64,000 bases of DNA from Loxodes magnus (GCA_946699065.1 CAMPDV010000907.1:105184-169183), one strand, 5' to 3'. Shown: positions 1 through 11,583, numbered from the stretch's first letter. Notes: generated by a model from the letters alone, not told the origin. Made by a program: numbers and translations.

Positions 1-2089
1 AAATAAGATATTTTAGGAAATTATAATGAAACAATTATATATTTTAAATATATTCATAAAATAATAAGTGACAATCTCTTAATTTAAATTAAATTTTAAT
101 TAAAAAGCTAAAAAGCTTTAATAATTAGCCTAGATTAAATTATTTATTTATTTTTCTATAGTATAATAATTAAAAAATAAATAATCTAGAAGTTCAATTT
201 AATTTATACCAATTATTATATCATTGTTTATTAAATTAATTTTATATTAAAAAATTAAAATTTAGATTGAAGCTTTATAAATTTTCATTTTTATCTGCTT
301 ATTTATAATATAACTAAAATGAATATCAAACATTTTATTACAAAAAAATGCTGAAAGAAAGTAAATATAAGACATTTATAATATGATGTTGGTTAAATTT
401 AATAAGGTTTTTAAATTAAACTAGTTTTATAATTAATTATTATTAATTATATTTTTCTTTGTTATATTTAATTAAATTATTTTTAACTATTTAACTGTAC
501 ATAGAAAAGCAAATTAAATATCTTTAGCAGCCTTTATATTTTTACTTACATAGGATTATTTTTTAATTGATTTATAATTCTTTTTTAATTTTAAATTATA
601 AATTTAGTTAAAATTTGCAAAATAAAATAAGTTAAAGATGAATATAAAATATATAAAGATAATTTTATATTTATTATAATTAAGTACAAGTTTCTCTCCA
701 TTCTTAAATATTAAGAGTCTAAGAAATTTGCTAGTGAAAAGCATAAGTTTTTATTTTAATTAGCACTGGAATTAAATTTTACTAAGATATTTTAGTTAAA
801 TTTTTGAATTTTTATTTAGAAAATACTAAATTAAAGGTTTCTATTATTTTTCCTTTTATTAGTAAAAGCTAAATATAAAGCAATTTTATTTTTTATTTAT
901 ATAATCATTTTGAGAATAATAAGCAGAGTAGATAATATTCTTTATTTTTATTAACTTTTTTCTCACAGTTAAATTTATATATCTTTAAATAATTTCCTAT
1001 TTTATATAATTTTAAATTTGATTTTAAAAGAATGATTCCTTATTAATTTCAATCCATCTAAAATATAATATAGATAATTTTAAATTTATTTTAAATTACG
1101 CTGAATTATTTATAAAAGACAAAAGTAATTGATAGACTAACAATTTAAGTAATTTATTTTAATTTAAATTGATAAAGGATTTCTATAAAGTTTAATATTT
1201 TTAGTTTAAAATAATTTTAGAATACTAAAGCTTAATTTATATGAGAAATCAATAATTATAATTATAATATTAAGCATTTAACATCTCCTCTTCGAAATAT
1301 CTTATGAAGCTATTAATAAATAAAATCATTTTAAAACTTTAATTATAGTGCATTTCTATAGCAAAGCTGTTTAGTTACTTATAATAATTAATTAATTTTA
1401 ATTAAGCAAAAATATTTTAAGATATTGATTCCACTTTACTTTTTACAATTTAAAAAATAGTAGTAGAATTATACCCTACAATATTACTTTACCTCTAAAA
1501 GTATCTTGTAGTCGTTTGTTAATTAAATTAGAATCTAAATATTTTTCCTTCACACATAAGCGAGAAAAACATTACAGCTTAGAATTTTCACTATACTATA
1601 CAATTTTTTAATTTTAAATTTAATTAATAATGATTCAAGAAATAGCTTCGAATTATCTTTAATGAAGAGCTTAATATCCAATATCGAAAGTTAAATTTCA
1701 AATCTTCGAATATTTAACAAAATTATAAAGAGAAAATTTATAAAATAATATAAAAAGAAATCTAATATAAATAAAGAAGAATCATTTAAAAAGGAAGATA
1801 ATACTTTCTTTCAAATAACTTAGAAAATAATTATTAAATGGTAGTTTCCTTAAGTTAAAATTGTTAGATAACTTATTAGACTCAAACAAATGAAATTAAA
1901 AAAATGTTTATGCTTAAAATTATTTAATTTAAAATAAATTTTATAAATGGAATTTTGAAAATAATTTTATTAAGGTAGCTTTAAAATTATAAAACTAATT
2001 TCTCTTACTTAAGAAAATTATTTTTTAATGTTTATCATTTTCCGTGTTTTGTAGGATTTGCGTTATGAAATTCACTATTTATTATTTTT
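1..2089. other. AT-rich sequence, no gene seen
   Basis: This stretch is almost entirely A/T runs. No reading frame with a convincing amino acid composition, tRNA or GC-rich patch was found on either strand. It ends where clear similarity to the left part of the second large duplication (near 31,370) begins. Confidence 0.6.
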
Positions 2090-2622
2090 TAAATAATTGC
2101 CTCTTTAAGTACATCCTATCTTAATTATGTAGCTTTAAATTTATTTTTTATTTAATTCAAGTTTTTTCTACAAAAGAATTGAACTCTTTCAACATAAAGT
2201 TTATGCTTATAATGTCTAATTAAACTTAGTTCTAGATTCTTAATAATTAAATGACTTAAATGAAATTTTAATATCTTTAACTATTATTTCTTTTTTACCT
2301 TTAGTTATATTTAATATATTTTGCTTAATATAATTTTAAAGTTTAAATAAAAAGCTATTTCTTAACTTACCTTTTTCTTTTTTATTTTTTATTTTTTCAT
2401 ATTTTATTTATTTTATTTCATATAACCTTCAGATTAAAAATAATAAAACACGCAATAAAGTTGGAATTTATAAGAATGGCTTATAAGTTTTAGATAAGCT
2501 AGAAAAATAGACATTTATATGAATATTAGTTCCTAAAAAGTGTTTATAAAAAAATCTCTGTTTAAAGAGTCTTAGCTCCTTATGATTCTTATTACTATTA
2601 AGTTTTTTTATTATAAAGAACT

Positions 2623-2648
2623 GAGTACCAACGAGGTGCTACACGCTG
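2623..2648 (-). repeat. GC-rich hairpin motif, copy 1
   Basis: Read on the minus strand this is CAGCGTGTAGCACCTCGTTG followed by GTACTC. The arms AGYACC/GGTGCT can fold around AACGA. The same motif recurs at 11,584, 48,836 and, more diverged, 51,027. It stands out because its surroundings are about 80% A/T. Confidence 0.55.
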
Positions 2649-2689
2649 TATAATTAAATGAGTTATTATAATATAATTTAAATAGGGTG

Positions 2690-2900
2690 GAAAGCCTTTC
2701 CTTCGGATGCTGCTTGGAGGCCCAACAAGGCAACTAAAAAATGAGCCCGGACGGAGGAACATCGGAGAAAGAAAAAACCAATTACAAGAGAAGGAAGATG
2801 TGACAAGCTGGAGAGCTCTGAATGCTAGGAGTAAACTTTCTTCATCATAGGTCGGGGAAATGTTCCCGTAATTGCATATTGCATCCTATGCTTTGGATTA
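2690..2900. other. GC-rich island 1 of unknown nature
   Basis: About 210 bp with far higher GC than the rest of the window, absent from the matching place in duplication copy 2. It contains short self-complementary stretches such as GGAAAGCCTTTCC and CGGGGAAATGTTCCCG. Its start (GGAAAGCCTTTCC, then GGCCCAAC) resembles the start of island 2 (GGAAACTCCTTTCC, then GGCCCAAC), so the two are probably related insertions. Several frames are open here, but none gave a recognisable protein. It could be a structured RNA gene relic, a SINE-like element or foreign DNA; the sequence alone does not decide. Confidence 0.45.
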
Positions 2901-2963
2901 CTTTTAAACTAGATAATAACTAATAAACTATTTATTAACTTTAATTATATCTTTAATTTATTA

Positions 2964-2979
2964 AATTACCAGTTAATTA
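2964..2979 (+). repeat. Left target-site duplication of GC-rich insertion
   Basis: AATTACCAGTTAATTA occurs here and again at 3,295-3,310, exactly flanking GC-rich island 2. The matching place in duplication copy 2 (about 32,157) has a single, slightly mutated copy and no insertion. Confidence 0.75.
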
Positions 2980-3294
2980 ATTAATTAATTTCAACTAAAA
3001 AGGTTTTTGGGCCGGAAACTCCTTTCCGATTGCACGGCCCAACGCTCTCTTTTTATGGAATAACGGGGATTTCCTGTTGTGCTCCAGGCACAGCTGCTAG
3101 GGAGCTCCATCGCTATGAGCAGCCAGGCTTCAAGCCCCTACCAAGAGCGGATAATCTCAAAGACAGTGTTCCCTTCAGAAAATGACTCTGGCCAGGGACT
3201 TTCTCAGCGACAGGAAAGGAACTTTTTCCTAGCCATAAAACCAGAAAGTATTGTCACGAAGGTCATTCTCAGCTCCCACCATCTTTTCAATTAT
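2980..3294. mobile_element. 315-bp GC-rich insertion with 16-bp target duplication
   Basis: A 315-bp segment near 50% GC over most of its length, bounded by a perfect 16-bp direct repeat. Duplication copy 2 shows the empty site, so this is an insertion into copy 1. It has strong potential structure: TTGGGCC (3,007-3,013) pairs with GGCCCAA (3,036-3,042) around an inner GGAAA/TTTCC stem, and GCTGCT/AGCAGC and AGGAAA/TTTCCT stems follow. Size, target duplication and structure are SINE-like, but a clear pol III B box was not found (GCTTCAAGCCC is a weak candidate) and there is no terminal inverted repeat. The 86-codon open frame across it is probably incidental. Which family it belongs to is unknown. 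Confidence 0.6.
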
Positions 3295-3310
3295 AATTAC
3301 CAGTTAATTA
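3295..3310 (+). repeat. Right target-site duplication of GC-rich insertion
   Basis: Second perfect copy of AATTACCAGTTAATTA; see the left copy at 2,964. Confidence 0.75.
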
Positions 3311-4559
3311 AAATTTTTAATTCTAAGTATTCCTTTTAGTTAGGATATATTTATCACTATTTAAAATTAATAATAGTTTTATATATTTTTTATATAATCA
3401 AATATCTTTAAATGTAACTAAAATAAATTCACTACTTACCTATAATTAATTATACCTTGTAATTTTTAACTGCTGCTTTAAAAAATAAACTTAAAAAGAA
3501 TACTCTACTTTAAATTCTAAGCAAATAGTAGCTAATTGAATATATAATAATGTATCATTATTATATTTTTGAAAATACTTTGATACAAATACTTAACTTA
3601 CAGCAAGAGAAAAATTATATCTTTATATTTTTAATGTTTAATAATCTGTATAAAAGAAAGAATTTTAGTAAGTCTTTTAAATCCTGTTTTAAGAGTTCAG
3701 ATAAATAAATAATTGTTAAATGGAAAATATTATAAACTAATTATTATTCTTAATAGCTTTTATTTAAAGGAGATTGAATAACTATTAGCTTTAAAATAAT
3801 TAGATCTATAGTAGGTGTGCTAATGAGATATTTAAATTTAGTTGCTTAAATATAATTATTTTTATTCTATAAACTAATTTAAAAATATTAAATTATATTA
3901 ACCTACTCCCAATTTTTCAAGTTATATTCATTATAAAAGAAGCTAAATGTTAATCTCATTAATTTAATATAGTGTTAAGATTAGAGCAAAAGAATTAGTA
4001 AATTAATTTAGGTATATAATTAAATTGAGATTATATAACTCTCATATCTTAAAAAATCATATTCAATAACTTAAATAGAATTAAAATAATTGCAATACTT
4101 TAATTATTTAGAAAACATCTTTATTTTTATAATACTAAGCTATAATACGAGTAAAGAATTATTTAGATTTTATGCTATATCTATTAAAGTGCTTATATAA
4201 CTGTAAAGTTGATCCATTCTAATATTCTAGATATATAAAATTTATGAGTATTTGTAATATAATTATTTAGTTTTTTCAATTTTTAGGATTCTTAAATTAA
4301 GTTATTTTGCTTAAAATTAATTTTCTTATATTTTAATTTATAAATTCTTGCTTAATTAAATATCATAAGTTTTTATTAGCCTTTCTTTGCAAATATACAT
4401 CATTATAGTTAATATAGCAATGATTTGCTAAATGAAACATTGTATACATTTCTCTTTTAATTTCCTATATTCAACTATTTTATATCATTTTAAATAATAA
4501 TTAAATGATTCTTGTGTTTCAATCTGACACTCTGTAAAATACTCAGCTAAATAATCTAC

Positions 4560-5060
4560 CTACAGCTAAAATATTCTAATTTCCAGAACTGAGAAAAAAG
4601 CCAAGATAGAGTAAGATAATATGCATTAATAAATGAAGACTTATATGCTGAAAAAACACTAAAATTAAATATTTTACACTATTGATAGTTTCTCTATAGG
4701 AAGATCTAACTTAATTAGAGAATGTAAATATAATACTTAAAACTCTGGCTGAGAATAGAAACAAGAGCTTTGATAACAGAATTTCAAAATGAGAAAGAGA
4801 AAAACATATATTTCGAAGAGTAAATAAACAACTAAAAATAGCGAAGAGATATTGGGAGAATTACAAGTAATCTTGAAAATGAAATATTTATCTATGAAGA
4901 GTAAAGAAAAATATAAAAAAGAAAAAAGTAAATATGATATAGTAGAAGCAGAAGTGAGTTTTTTTCAATAAATACAGAAAAGAAGAGAATATATTAAATT
5001 TAAATCATGAACTATTTTGAATGATAAAGCAAAAATTATTAAAGCTTTGAAAAAATACTT
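4560..5060 (+). pseudogene. Decayed Lys/Glu-rich, possibly coiled-coil coding relic (copy 1)
   Basis: Higher purine content and codon-like texture set this apart. In table 6 one frame reads an acidic/basic helix-like sequence (EFQNEKEKNIYFEEQ and onward) before a TGA near 4,930; another gives MRKRKTYISKSK and onward. The matching stretch in duplication copy 3 (55,740-56,260) keeps the first of these frames (KNIYFEEQMNNQ) but breaks the second, so the first is the likelier ancestral frame. The protein is not recognised. It lies 1.2 kb upstream of the pseudokinase relic in the same orientation and may be part of the same unit. Confidence 0.3.
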
Positions 5061-6235
5061 AAGATATTCAAATTCGAGGATTTAAAGCCAAGAGACCTTA
5101 TTATATTGGCTAAGAAAGAGTATTAATAAAAAAGTATTTGGAATTATAGATTAAAGAAAACAGATACTCTAAAATATTAAGGTTTTCAAGATAATAGAGG
5201 AAGTTGATGAGAGTTTATATGTTTGGTACAAAGAGTAAGGAATGAGGTACATAATAATTTATAATTGTATTAAAAAACAAGCTTCAGATACTTATTAATT
5301 ATCTAAATTAATAAACTGATCATTACATTAAAAAATCCTGCTTGCGATATTATAAGTTAAATGATTTAAATAAGATAAAGCCAACTTTTAATTATATGAT
5401 TAAGTTAATTGCTAATTTTATTTAAGCTGTATCTGGCTAAAATTTTATATAAATTAAAAGGCAATATAACATCATTTTTAGTATCTGCTTTCTTTAAAAA
5501 TGCCTAAATGCATAAACCATAACAAGCTATCTGAATAAATTAAGAACGATTCTCTCAATAAAATGATCATATTATATAAAAGATTTCAAAGATCAAAACA
5601 TATTAATTTTTAGACTGTTTTATCATTCACTCCTTTATTTCATAAAAAAACAATATTAGTAAATTCTTTAAGCTTATACTTTTAACTAAGCCTTTAAAAG
5701 CAAAAAATTTAGATAGTTAGAATTAAAATATAACATCAGGCTGAGTAGCAGCATTCACGTATTAATTGATTAATTATCGAAATAAATAACAGCAAAAATA
5801 TAGTAATTACACTATTCCTATTATATTTTAAACCTTCCATTAAGCCTATTACAATCTTCCTTTACCATAGATAATTTACCCTCTTATTATATCAACAAAA
5901 ATAACCAAAAATTATGGAAAATAAGCATAAGTTAGAAATAAAGTTACCATGATATATTAAATTTAGAGGTATATGATATATAATAATACCTTTATTTTAC
6001 ACTAGAAGAATTAGCTTTTTAGATTTAATATTATTAACTATTATTTAATTAATTTAGCTTAGTCAATTTACTCTTCACTACACTTTTAGACTTTAGATGT
6101 TAATAACTCATTATAGGATACAATATATGTGGAAGTCACTAGGAATATAAATACTTTTATTAAGGATTGAAGAGCTTTGGAAGAAAAAACTAAGAAAAAG
6201 TTTGAAAATTCTTTAATTTTTTAAATTTATAAAAA

Positions 6236-7965
6236 ATGGGGTTGGAAATCTCGTGTTGTGGTGAAAATCGTTAAAGCAAGAAATAGAATCTGGAAAAAAG
6301 CGAGAATAATGGAATCGAAGCTTTGAATCCAGAGTTATCAATTTTAAGTGTAGAAATGACAGAGGAAAGAAAAGATTGAAATAAGGCCTTTGTTGACTTA
6401 AGATCAGTTCCTTTTAAAAATATACAGGCGAAACTTTCATATTTCGAGGATTTGAAAAATGATTTTACCTTTGATAAATTGCAAATAAAGAGCGAAAAGT
6501 ATGATTTATACTACAAGAATGTCCTAAGTACTTTCCTCTAGTAGACGTTTACTCTCCAAGTTTTTTAGGTAAAAGGCTAAAATGGAAAAATAATTGATAA
6601 ATAAATAGAATTTCTACAAAAGTTAGATCATCCTTTTCTAGCTTCTTCTGTGGAATATTTCTAAGATTAAAATTAATTTACAGTAGTAATGAATTAGCTT
6701 CCAAGCTATTCATTGTAAGACATTATTAATTAATAAAAAAAATTTGAAGAAATCTAAATTCGTAAGTTAGGATATTCCCTGCTACTTTTAGCTCGCTACC
6801 TTCGTAAGAATAAAACTATTCTTTTTAGCTTCACTCCTGAAAATATTTTCATTTAGAACCCAAGAAACTTTAAGATCATCAAGCTTACAAGATTTACGGA
6901 GTCAATTATATTCGAGCATCAACCTTCAAGCAAATCTATTGAGAGATAGTTTGACTAAAACTATTATTTTTCAAATGAGCTTTATGATTACTCTCAAAAA
7001 GTAAACTGCTCAGCTGATATATTTGCCATTGGAATAATTCTCCTATAGATGGCATTAGGAGATCATCCTAAAAATATGATTAAAGGCTGAGATTAAAATA
7101 CATAGAATAACAAAAATAATAATCATGAGCTTCTTTTTAAGCTATTACGGTAAAATAAAAAGTATATGTCTGAAGCATTATACGATCTATTATAAATTTG
7201 CTTTCAAATAGATACCTAAAAGCGTAATTAACCTGAATAAATGCTACAATTAGGCTTTTTCTAGGCTAAATCATCACTTAAAAGACAGAATAGAGAGTTC
7301 TTTTATAAGCTCACTGCATATACAAAGCTTAACGTTTGGCAAAGAATAATCTTCTAGTTTACCGTGCTGAAATTATTTAAATCTCAGTCAAAAATTAAAT
7401 ACGAGCAATCATTTTTAAGGTTGGACAAGTAAGGAAAAGGTTTCATAACTGAATCAGATTTATGTTAGATCCTGCTTAATATAAAATAGGATAACTAAAT
7501 TTATTATGATACATTTTCTTCTGGAAAGGAACCTTTCGCCTTATCTTAGCAACTGTTTTCAGTAATAGATACAACAGGAGATGGAGAATTTAACTTTAGT
7601 GGTATCCTTTTTATATTTAGAATACCTAATTACGCATATGTTTTGGAAAATCAGTCCTCAAGAAATAGATCTGACTTTAGATTTCCTCTTTTCATGGATG
7701 GATACAGTAATATTTTATACAGTATCAATAAGACCTAATTTAGTTCTAAAACATTTCCAATATTCCCCAGTTTAGTAAAGACTAGTAAAAAGCTCTATTA
7801 AAGCTCCTTAGAGAACTTGATTAGGATGGAAAGAAATAATTAACTAGACAGTAGTTTGTTGATGGAATTAAGAAAAAACTAGAAATGAATTTAAAAATCT
7901 TAAATGAATCTATTCAGAATTAGAACTTCGACTACTAGATATTTGACTCGCTTTATTACTCTTGA
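6236..7965 (+). pseudogene. CDPK-like pseudokinase with EF-hands, relic copy 1
   Basis: Read with TAA/TAG = Gln from ATG 6,236. The start MGLEISCC is a classic N-myristoylation site with adjacent palmitoylatable Cys, as in calcium-dependent protein kinases. Kinase lobe features follow: helix-C-like EFLQKLDHP (about 126-134), a hinge around FTVVMNQL (148-155), PENIFI (201-206) and the subdomain IX motif NCSADIFAIG (257-266). The HRD loop reads ILFSFTPEN and the DFG site reads LTRFT, so both catalytic Asp are gone. EF-hand-like loops lie at DKQGKGFITESD (397-408) and DTTGDGEFNFSG (445-456). Further EF-hand sequence continues in a second frame from about 7,605, and a last loop, DQDGKKQLTRQQF, in a third frame ending at TGA 7,965. 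In-frame TGAs occur at codons 48 (6,377) and 285 (7,088). Frame 1 alone stays open to 7,888. Family assignment is good; whether any product is made is doubtful. Confidence 0.75.
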
Positions 7966-8087
7966 CCTTTAACTTTTATAAAGTTTATCTTTTATGTCTT
8001 TTTTTTGTTTATTATTTTTATATATAATTAGTTCCCTTTCTGTAAAGGTATCCTTTTGTCTAAAGTTGTTAATTTAATTATTTAAGC

Positions 8088-8918
8088 TAATATGGATTGA
8101 GATAAATCTAGATTTTTATTTTTCTTTAAGATATAAAACAAGAAATCAATAAACCTATCTCATTATAAGCATTTCTAATTATATCAATAGTCTCTTTTCA
8201 AATTTTAGTAGAATGCCATAATAATATGATACTAAGCTAGCTATTTTCCCCTATATATTATAAATATTTTAGAACCATATAATATCTACCACATTTTAGT
8301 TTTTATATCATAATACTTTAGCTGTTCTATCAAAAGAATAATATGCTAAATTGTTTTTTATTACATATAATATAATTCAAAAATTAAGTTTCATCTAAAG
8401 ATAAGGCTATTTGTATTTCTGCTTATACCAAATCTCTCCCATTTATTGAAAATAAAGAGATTCTTTCAGATTTATATATTACATGTATACAATATTTACA
8501 TTAAATGGTATTTGAAAGATTTATGATTAAATGAATAACCATTATCAATTTCTTTTAAAACTCCAAATTTACGTTTGATAATAGCTCTGCTAAGATGTCT
8601 TTTGAACAATAACTATATAAGGATTGTAAAGTTATTTATATATGTATGTTGTTTTTATCATAGTTTAAGTTATCGTTTCCAGCTTTATCTTTAATTTTTC
8701 ATATCACACATGTTATTAAATTTATGTATAGTAGACATATTTTTAAAGCCTTCTGTTTCCTCAGGTTTTATTTGAAGAGGCTTGTATTCGATCTTAGTAA
8801 AATTAGATGGTATAAAAAACCTTTTAAATAGTTATAATGAATAAATATTAACTAAGTGTAGTGGAATACGTAATTTCATGGTTAAAGGGGTTATAAATCT
8901 TCTTTATCTATTAAACTG
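8088..8918 (+). repeat. Right arm of 830-bp inverted repeat
   Basis: This 831-bp block matches the reverse complement of 54,308-55,140 along its full length; for example TAAGTTATCGTTTCCAGCTT pairs with a near-identical stretch there. It begins about 120 bp after the pseudokinase relic. Copies 2 and 3 retain only the inner 190 bp or so (to about 35,515 and 59,447) before a shared deletion. Similarity ends after CTATTAAACTG on the outer side. It contains no gene that could be supported. Confidence 0.75.
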
Positions 8919-9129
8919 ACTACAGCTTAATGATAATCATTAGATGAAGCTTAGTAGGTATGTGATTAATAAAGAGTTTCTAATTTATAGAAAGGTTAAG
9001 CTAGCTAATTTTCATATAAGATTAATCAGTATAAATGTGAAACATAACTTAAAATAGGAAATAGGCTTTTAATTAAGAACATAAGGATTTCAAATAAAAC
9101 CTTGGGAGTTTTTTAAAAAATACTTAAAT

Positions 9130-9690
9130 AATTTGAGAGAATTGAATGTATATTTTTTTATTTTTATAATTTTGATTTCACTTTAACTTGTTATTTTCTC
9201 TAATGACTTTCTTTTTCTATTTGTCTATTAAAGAAACTAGCGTTAAATATACAGTCTATTTTATTTAGTTATCATTGATAATTATTATATCATGCATCTA
9301 GCTTGTATATCACATTTTTTTCTATTTATTTTCTCCCTGAAAATAGTCGACTTTTAATAATTAAAAATTTATTTTAAATTAATAGTAGAGTCAAGTTTAA
9401 AGAACTTACAATAAATAATACAAAAAAATTGCTTTAAAAAATTCTAAAAGAAAACTAAACTAAGTATTTAAATGCAGCTAATACTGCTTAGTAGCATTCA
9501 AGAAATTAACTCACATCTCCTGGGAAAAATGATAAAATTAAATTAATGAGAACTTGAAAAAAGCAGAAATATAAAGAGAATAAAATCTCTTTAATAAAAT
9601 AAAGAAAAAATATCCTAAAAAGAGATTATTTCTTCTAAGGAATGTCTAATCTAAAGTAATATTGTATATAAATTGCTTAGATTTTAATAA
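9130..9690 (+). pseudogene. Broken copy of the membrane-protein ORF (duplication copy 1)
   Basis: This corresponds to the 208-residue frame intact at 60,243-60,869. The first part of that frame is missing because copy 1 lacks the sequence before ATTTTTATAATTTTG. The hydrophobic stretch (VIFSNDFLFLFV) and the tail (SIQEINSHLL) are recognisable, but at least two small indels throw the frame and a TGA follows SHLLGKMIKLNQ. This is a decayed duplicate. Confidence 0.5.
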
Positions 9691-10821
9691 TAGTACAATT
9701 CTATAAAATTGAATGCAAAAATATAAACCAAATAAATATCCATAAACTTATATTTAATAATACCTGAGAGCCTAAGCTTTAAAATAATTTAACACTAATA
9801 AGCAACGAAATTTACAATATAAATACATTTTTTTATTTATAACCTTTAATTTTTCACTGAACTTTAATTATTTTTCCTGGATATAATAAAAATTCCGTCT
9901 GTTCGAAGATATTAATAAAGTAACTTCTATTTCATAATTTTTAAATCTTTTTCTTTCTTCACTTTTTTTTAATTTGATTTAATGTAAAGTGGATGTTTTG
10001 CATTTAATAGACATAATGATATTAGAAATAAATTAAGCAACTTATTTAATTTTATTTAGCTTATCAAATATTTTTAGTTTTATTGATTTTCTTTATTATT
10101 CTTCTTTTTTCTTTTCTGCCTGACTTAAATATCGACTATTTTTAAAGCTCTACTTGAAAGTCTTAAATTTAGCTTGCTTTCTTTTTAGTTAGTTCATCAT
10201 TAAATAATTTAGGCTATTTAATTTCTTAAGTGACAAATAATTTTAATATTAATGCTTTTACCTTTATGTATGGCTTTTGACTTTAACTATCTTATAATCT
10301 AAGCTTAATAAATTTCAAATTGGCTAAGAGTAATTTTTATCTTGCTGTTTATTAATTTTTTACTTATGATTTATTCAAAATTAATTTCCTTTCACTTAAT
10401 TGGAGATTCCAATTTTTATTAATATTTCTAGCTAAGAAGGAAGCTATCAACAAGCTATTTATAAGACCTTTTTGTATAGCCAAGTATGAGGAGTTGGTAT
10501 AATAAATTTTAACTGTATGTTTAATATTTTGAATACCCTTATTAAGAGATTTGAAGTATCTATCCTACTTTAATTTAATGCATATTTAATATATTAGCTC
10601 TACCCATGGCTTTATATAATTTACTAATCACTTTCAAAAGAGTAAATTACTTTAGTTGCTAATAATTTGAATCTTTCAGTCTAGATAATTATTAAACTTT
10701 AGAATTATAAAAAAGTTCTAGTACTCAGGGATTTTAACTTTCATATGTATTTTTATTTCTCTCTTAAGCATATAATTATTATTGAGAAGATCAATTAAGA
10801 AACAAAAATAACTAAGCATGA

Positions 10822-11136
10822 AATTAAGGTTAAGAAACTGAGTTATTATTGCCAGAACTAGTGGCATCTTTGGAAGAATGCAAACTATTTAAAGAATCAA
10901 GGAATAAACGTGAAGAAATAAAGTACAATAATAAATTACAAAAAGGAAAAATGAGACTTAATGAAGTAAAAATGTATCAGTTTACAGACTAAAGAGAGAA
11001 CTAGAACTTGAAGAGTTAGGAAGCAAACTAAAAATAATAACAGAGGGAGAAGGGGGATCTGAAAAGCAAGATTCACGAATAATAAAGCTAATAAAAAGCA
11101 AGAACAAAGAAACCTCAAACTTATTTTAATCGATGA
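10822..11136 (+). pseudogene. TGA-free Lys/Gln-rich coding fragment
   Basis: A 104-codon open frame (table 6) between two TGAs, richer in G and C than its surroundings and highly charged: LEECKLFKESRNKREEI, then a Gln/Lys/Ser-rich stretch ending RTKKPQTYFNR. There is no ATG at the start; the first Met is about 40 codons in. It begins just outside the right end of duplication copy 1. The composition (basic, Gln-rich) resembles the gag-like proteins of this window, but no zinc knuckle is present and no homology was recognised. Probably a fragment of a larger gene. Confidence 0.35.
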
Positions 11137-11583
11137 TATGCTGGATGCAACCACAAAAAATTTATAATCTTAATCACATTTAGAATATAATTTTTAAAGA
11201 TTACTATTATTTAGTAAAATTAGGAATTTTTTTTCAGATTCCGCATAAATACTTCGATGACCTTATTACAATCAATAACTTGTCATTTTTGATCTTATTA
11301 AAGACTTGGACGATTAAAAATAAAATTAAAGAATATCATTACTAGCTTTATTTAGATAATACTTTATAGATAAGAAAATTTTAAGATTGTATTTATTTTA
11401 AACTCATATTAGATCTAAAATGTTTAAAATATCTAAAAGTTAAAAATAAGAAAAATATATAAAAAAAATGTTAGCATTCCAAATATAATCTAAAATAAGA
11501 TAAATATAAAATATAAGAAAATAGTAAATTAATTAATTAATTATTTTAAAATTTTACTCTTTAAATAAATAAATATTATTATA

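Larger units (their letters stand above)
2090..10783 (+). repeat. Large segmental duplication, copy 1
   Basis: By-eye alignment shows the same order of sequence in three places. The left flank (2,090-3,430) matches 31,370-32,285. The part from about 3,780 to 10,783 matches about 55,000-61,932, and 5,073-8,280 also matches 32,300-35,515. Copy 1 carries two GC-rich islands absent from copy 2. It keeps about 0.78 kb after 8,283 that copies 2 and 3 lack, and it lacks about 0.77 kb (59,545-60,315 of copy 3) just before the membrane ORF relic. It contains the pseudokinase relic 1. The right end is sharp: similarity to copy 3 stops after the shared motif TCTCTCTTAAGCATATA. Confidence 0.8.

Noticed and set aside
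2430..2890. Long minus-strand TGA-free frame through GC island 1
   Set aside because: Continues without change of character from GC-rich into AT-rich sequence, gives no recognisable protein, and competing frames on the plus strand are equally open.
7581..7775. Standard-code ORF starting MENLTLVV inside the kinase relic
   Set aside because: Not a separate gene. It is the frame-2 segment of the EF-hand part of the kinase relic and is annotated there.
10936..11154. Minus-strand hydrophobic ORF of 72 codons
   Set aside because: Complement of a Lys/Gln-rich plus-strand frame; a hydrophobic antisense translation is the usual artefact.
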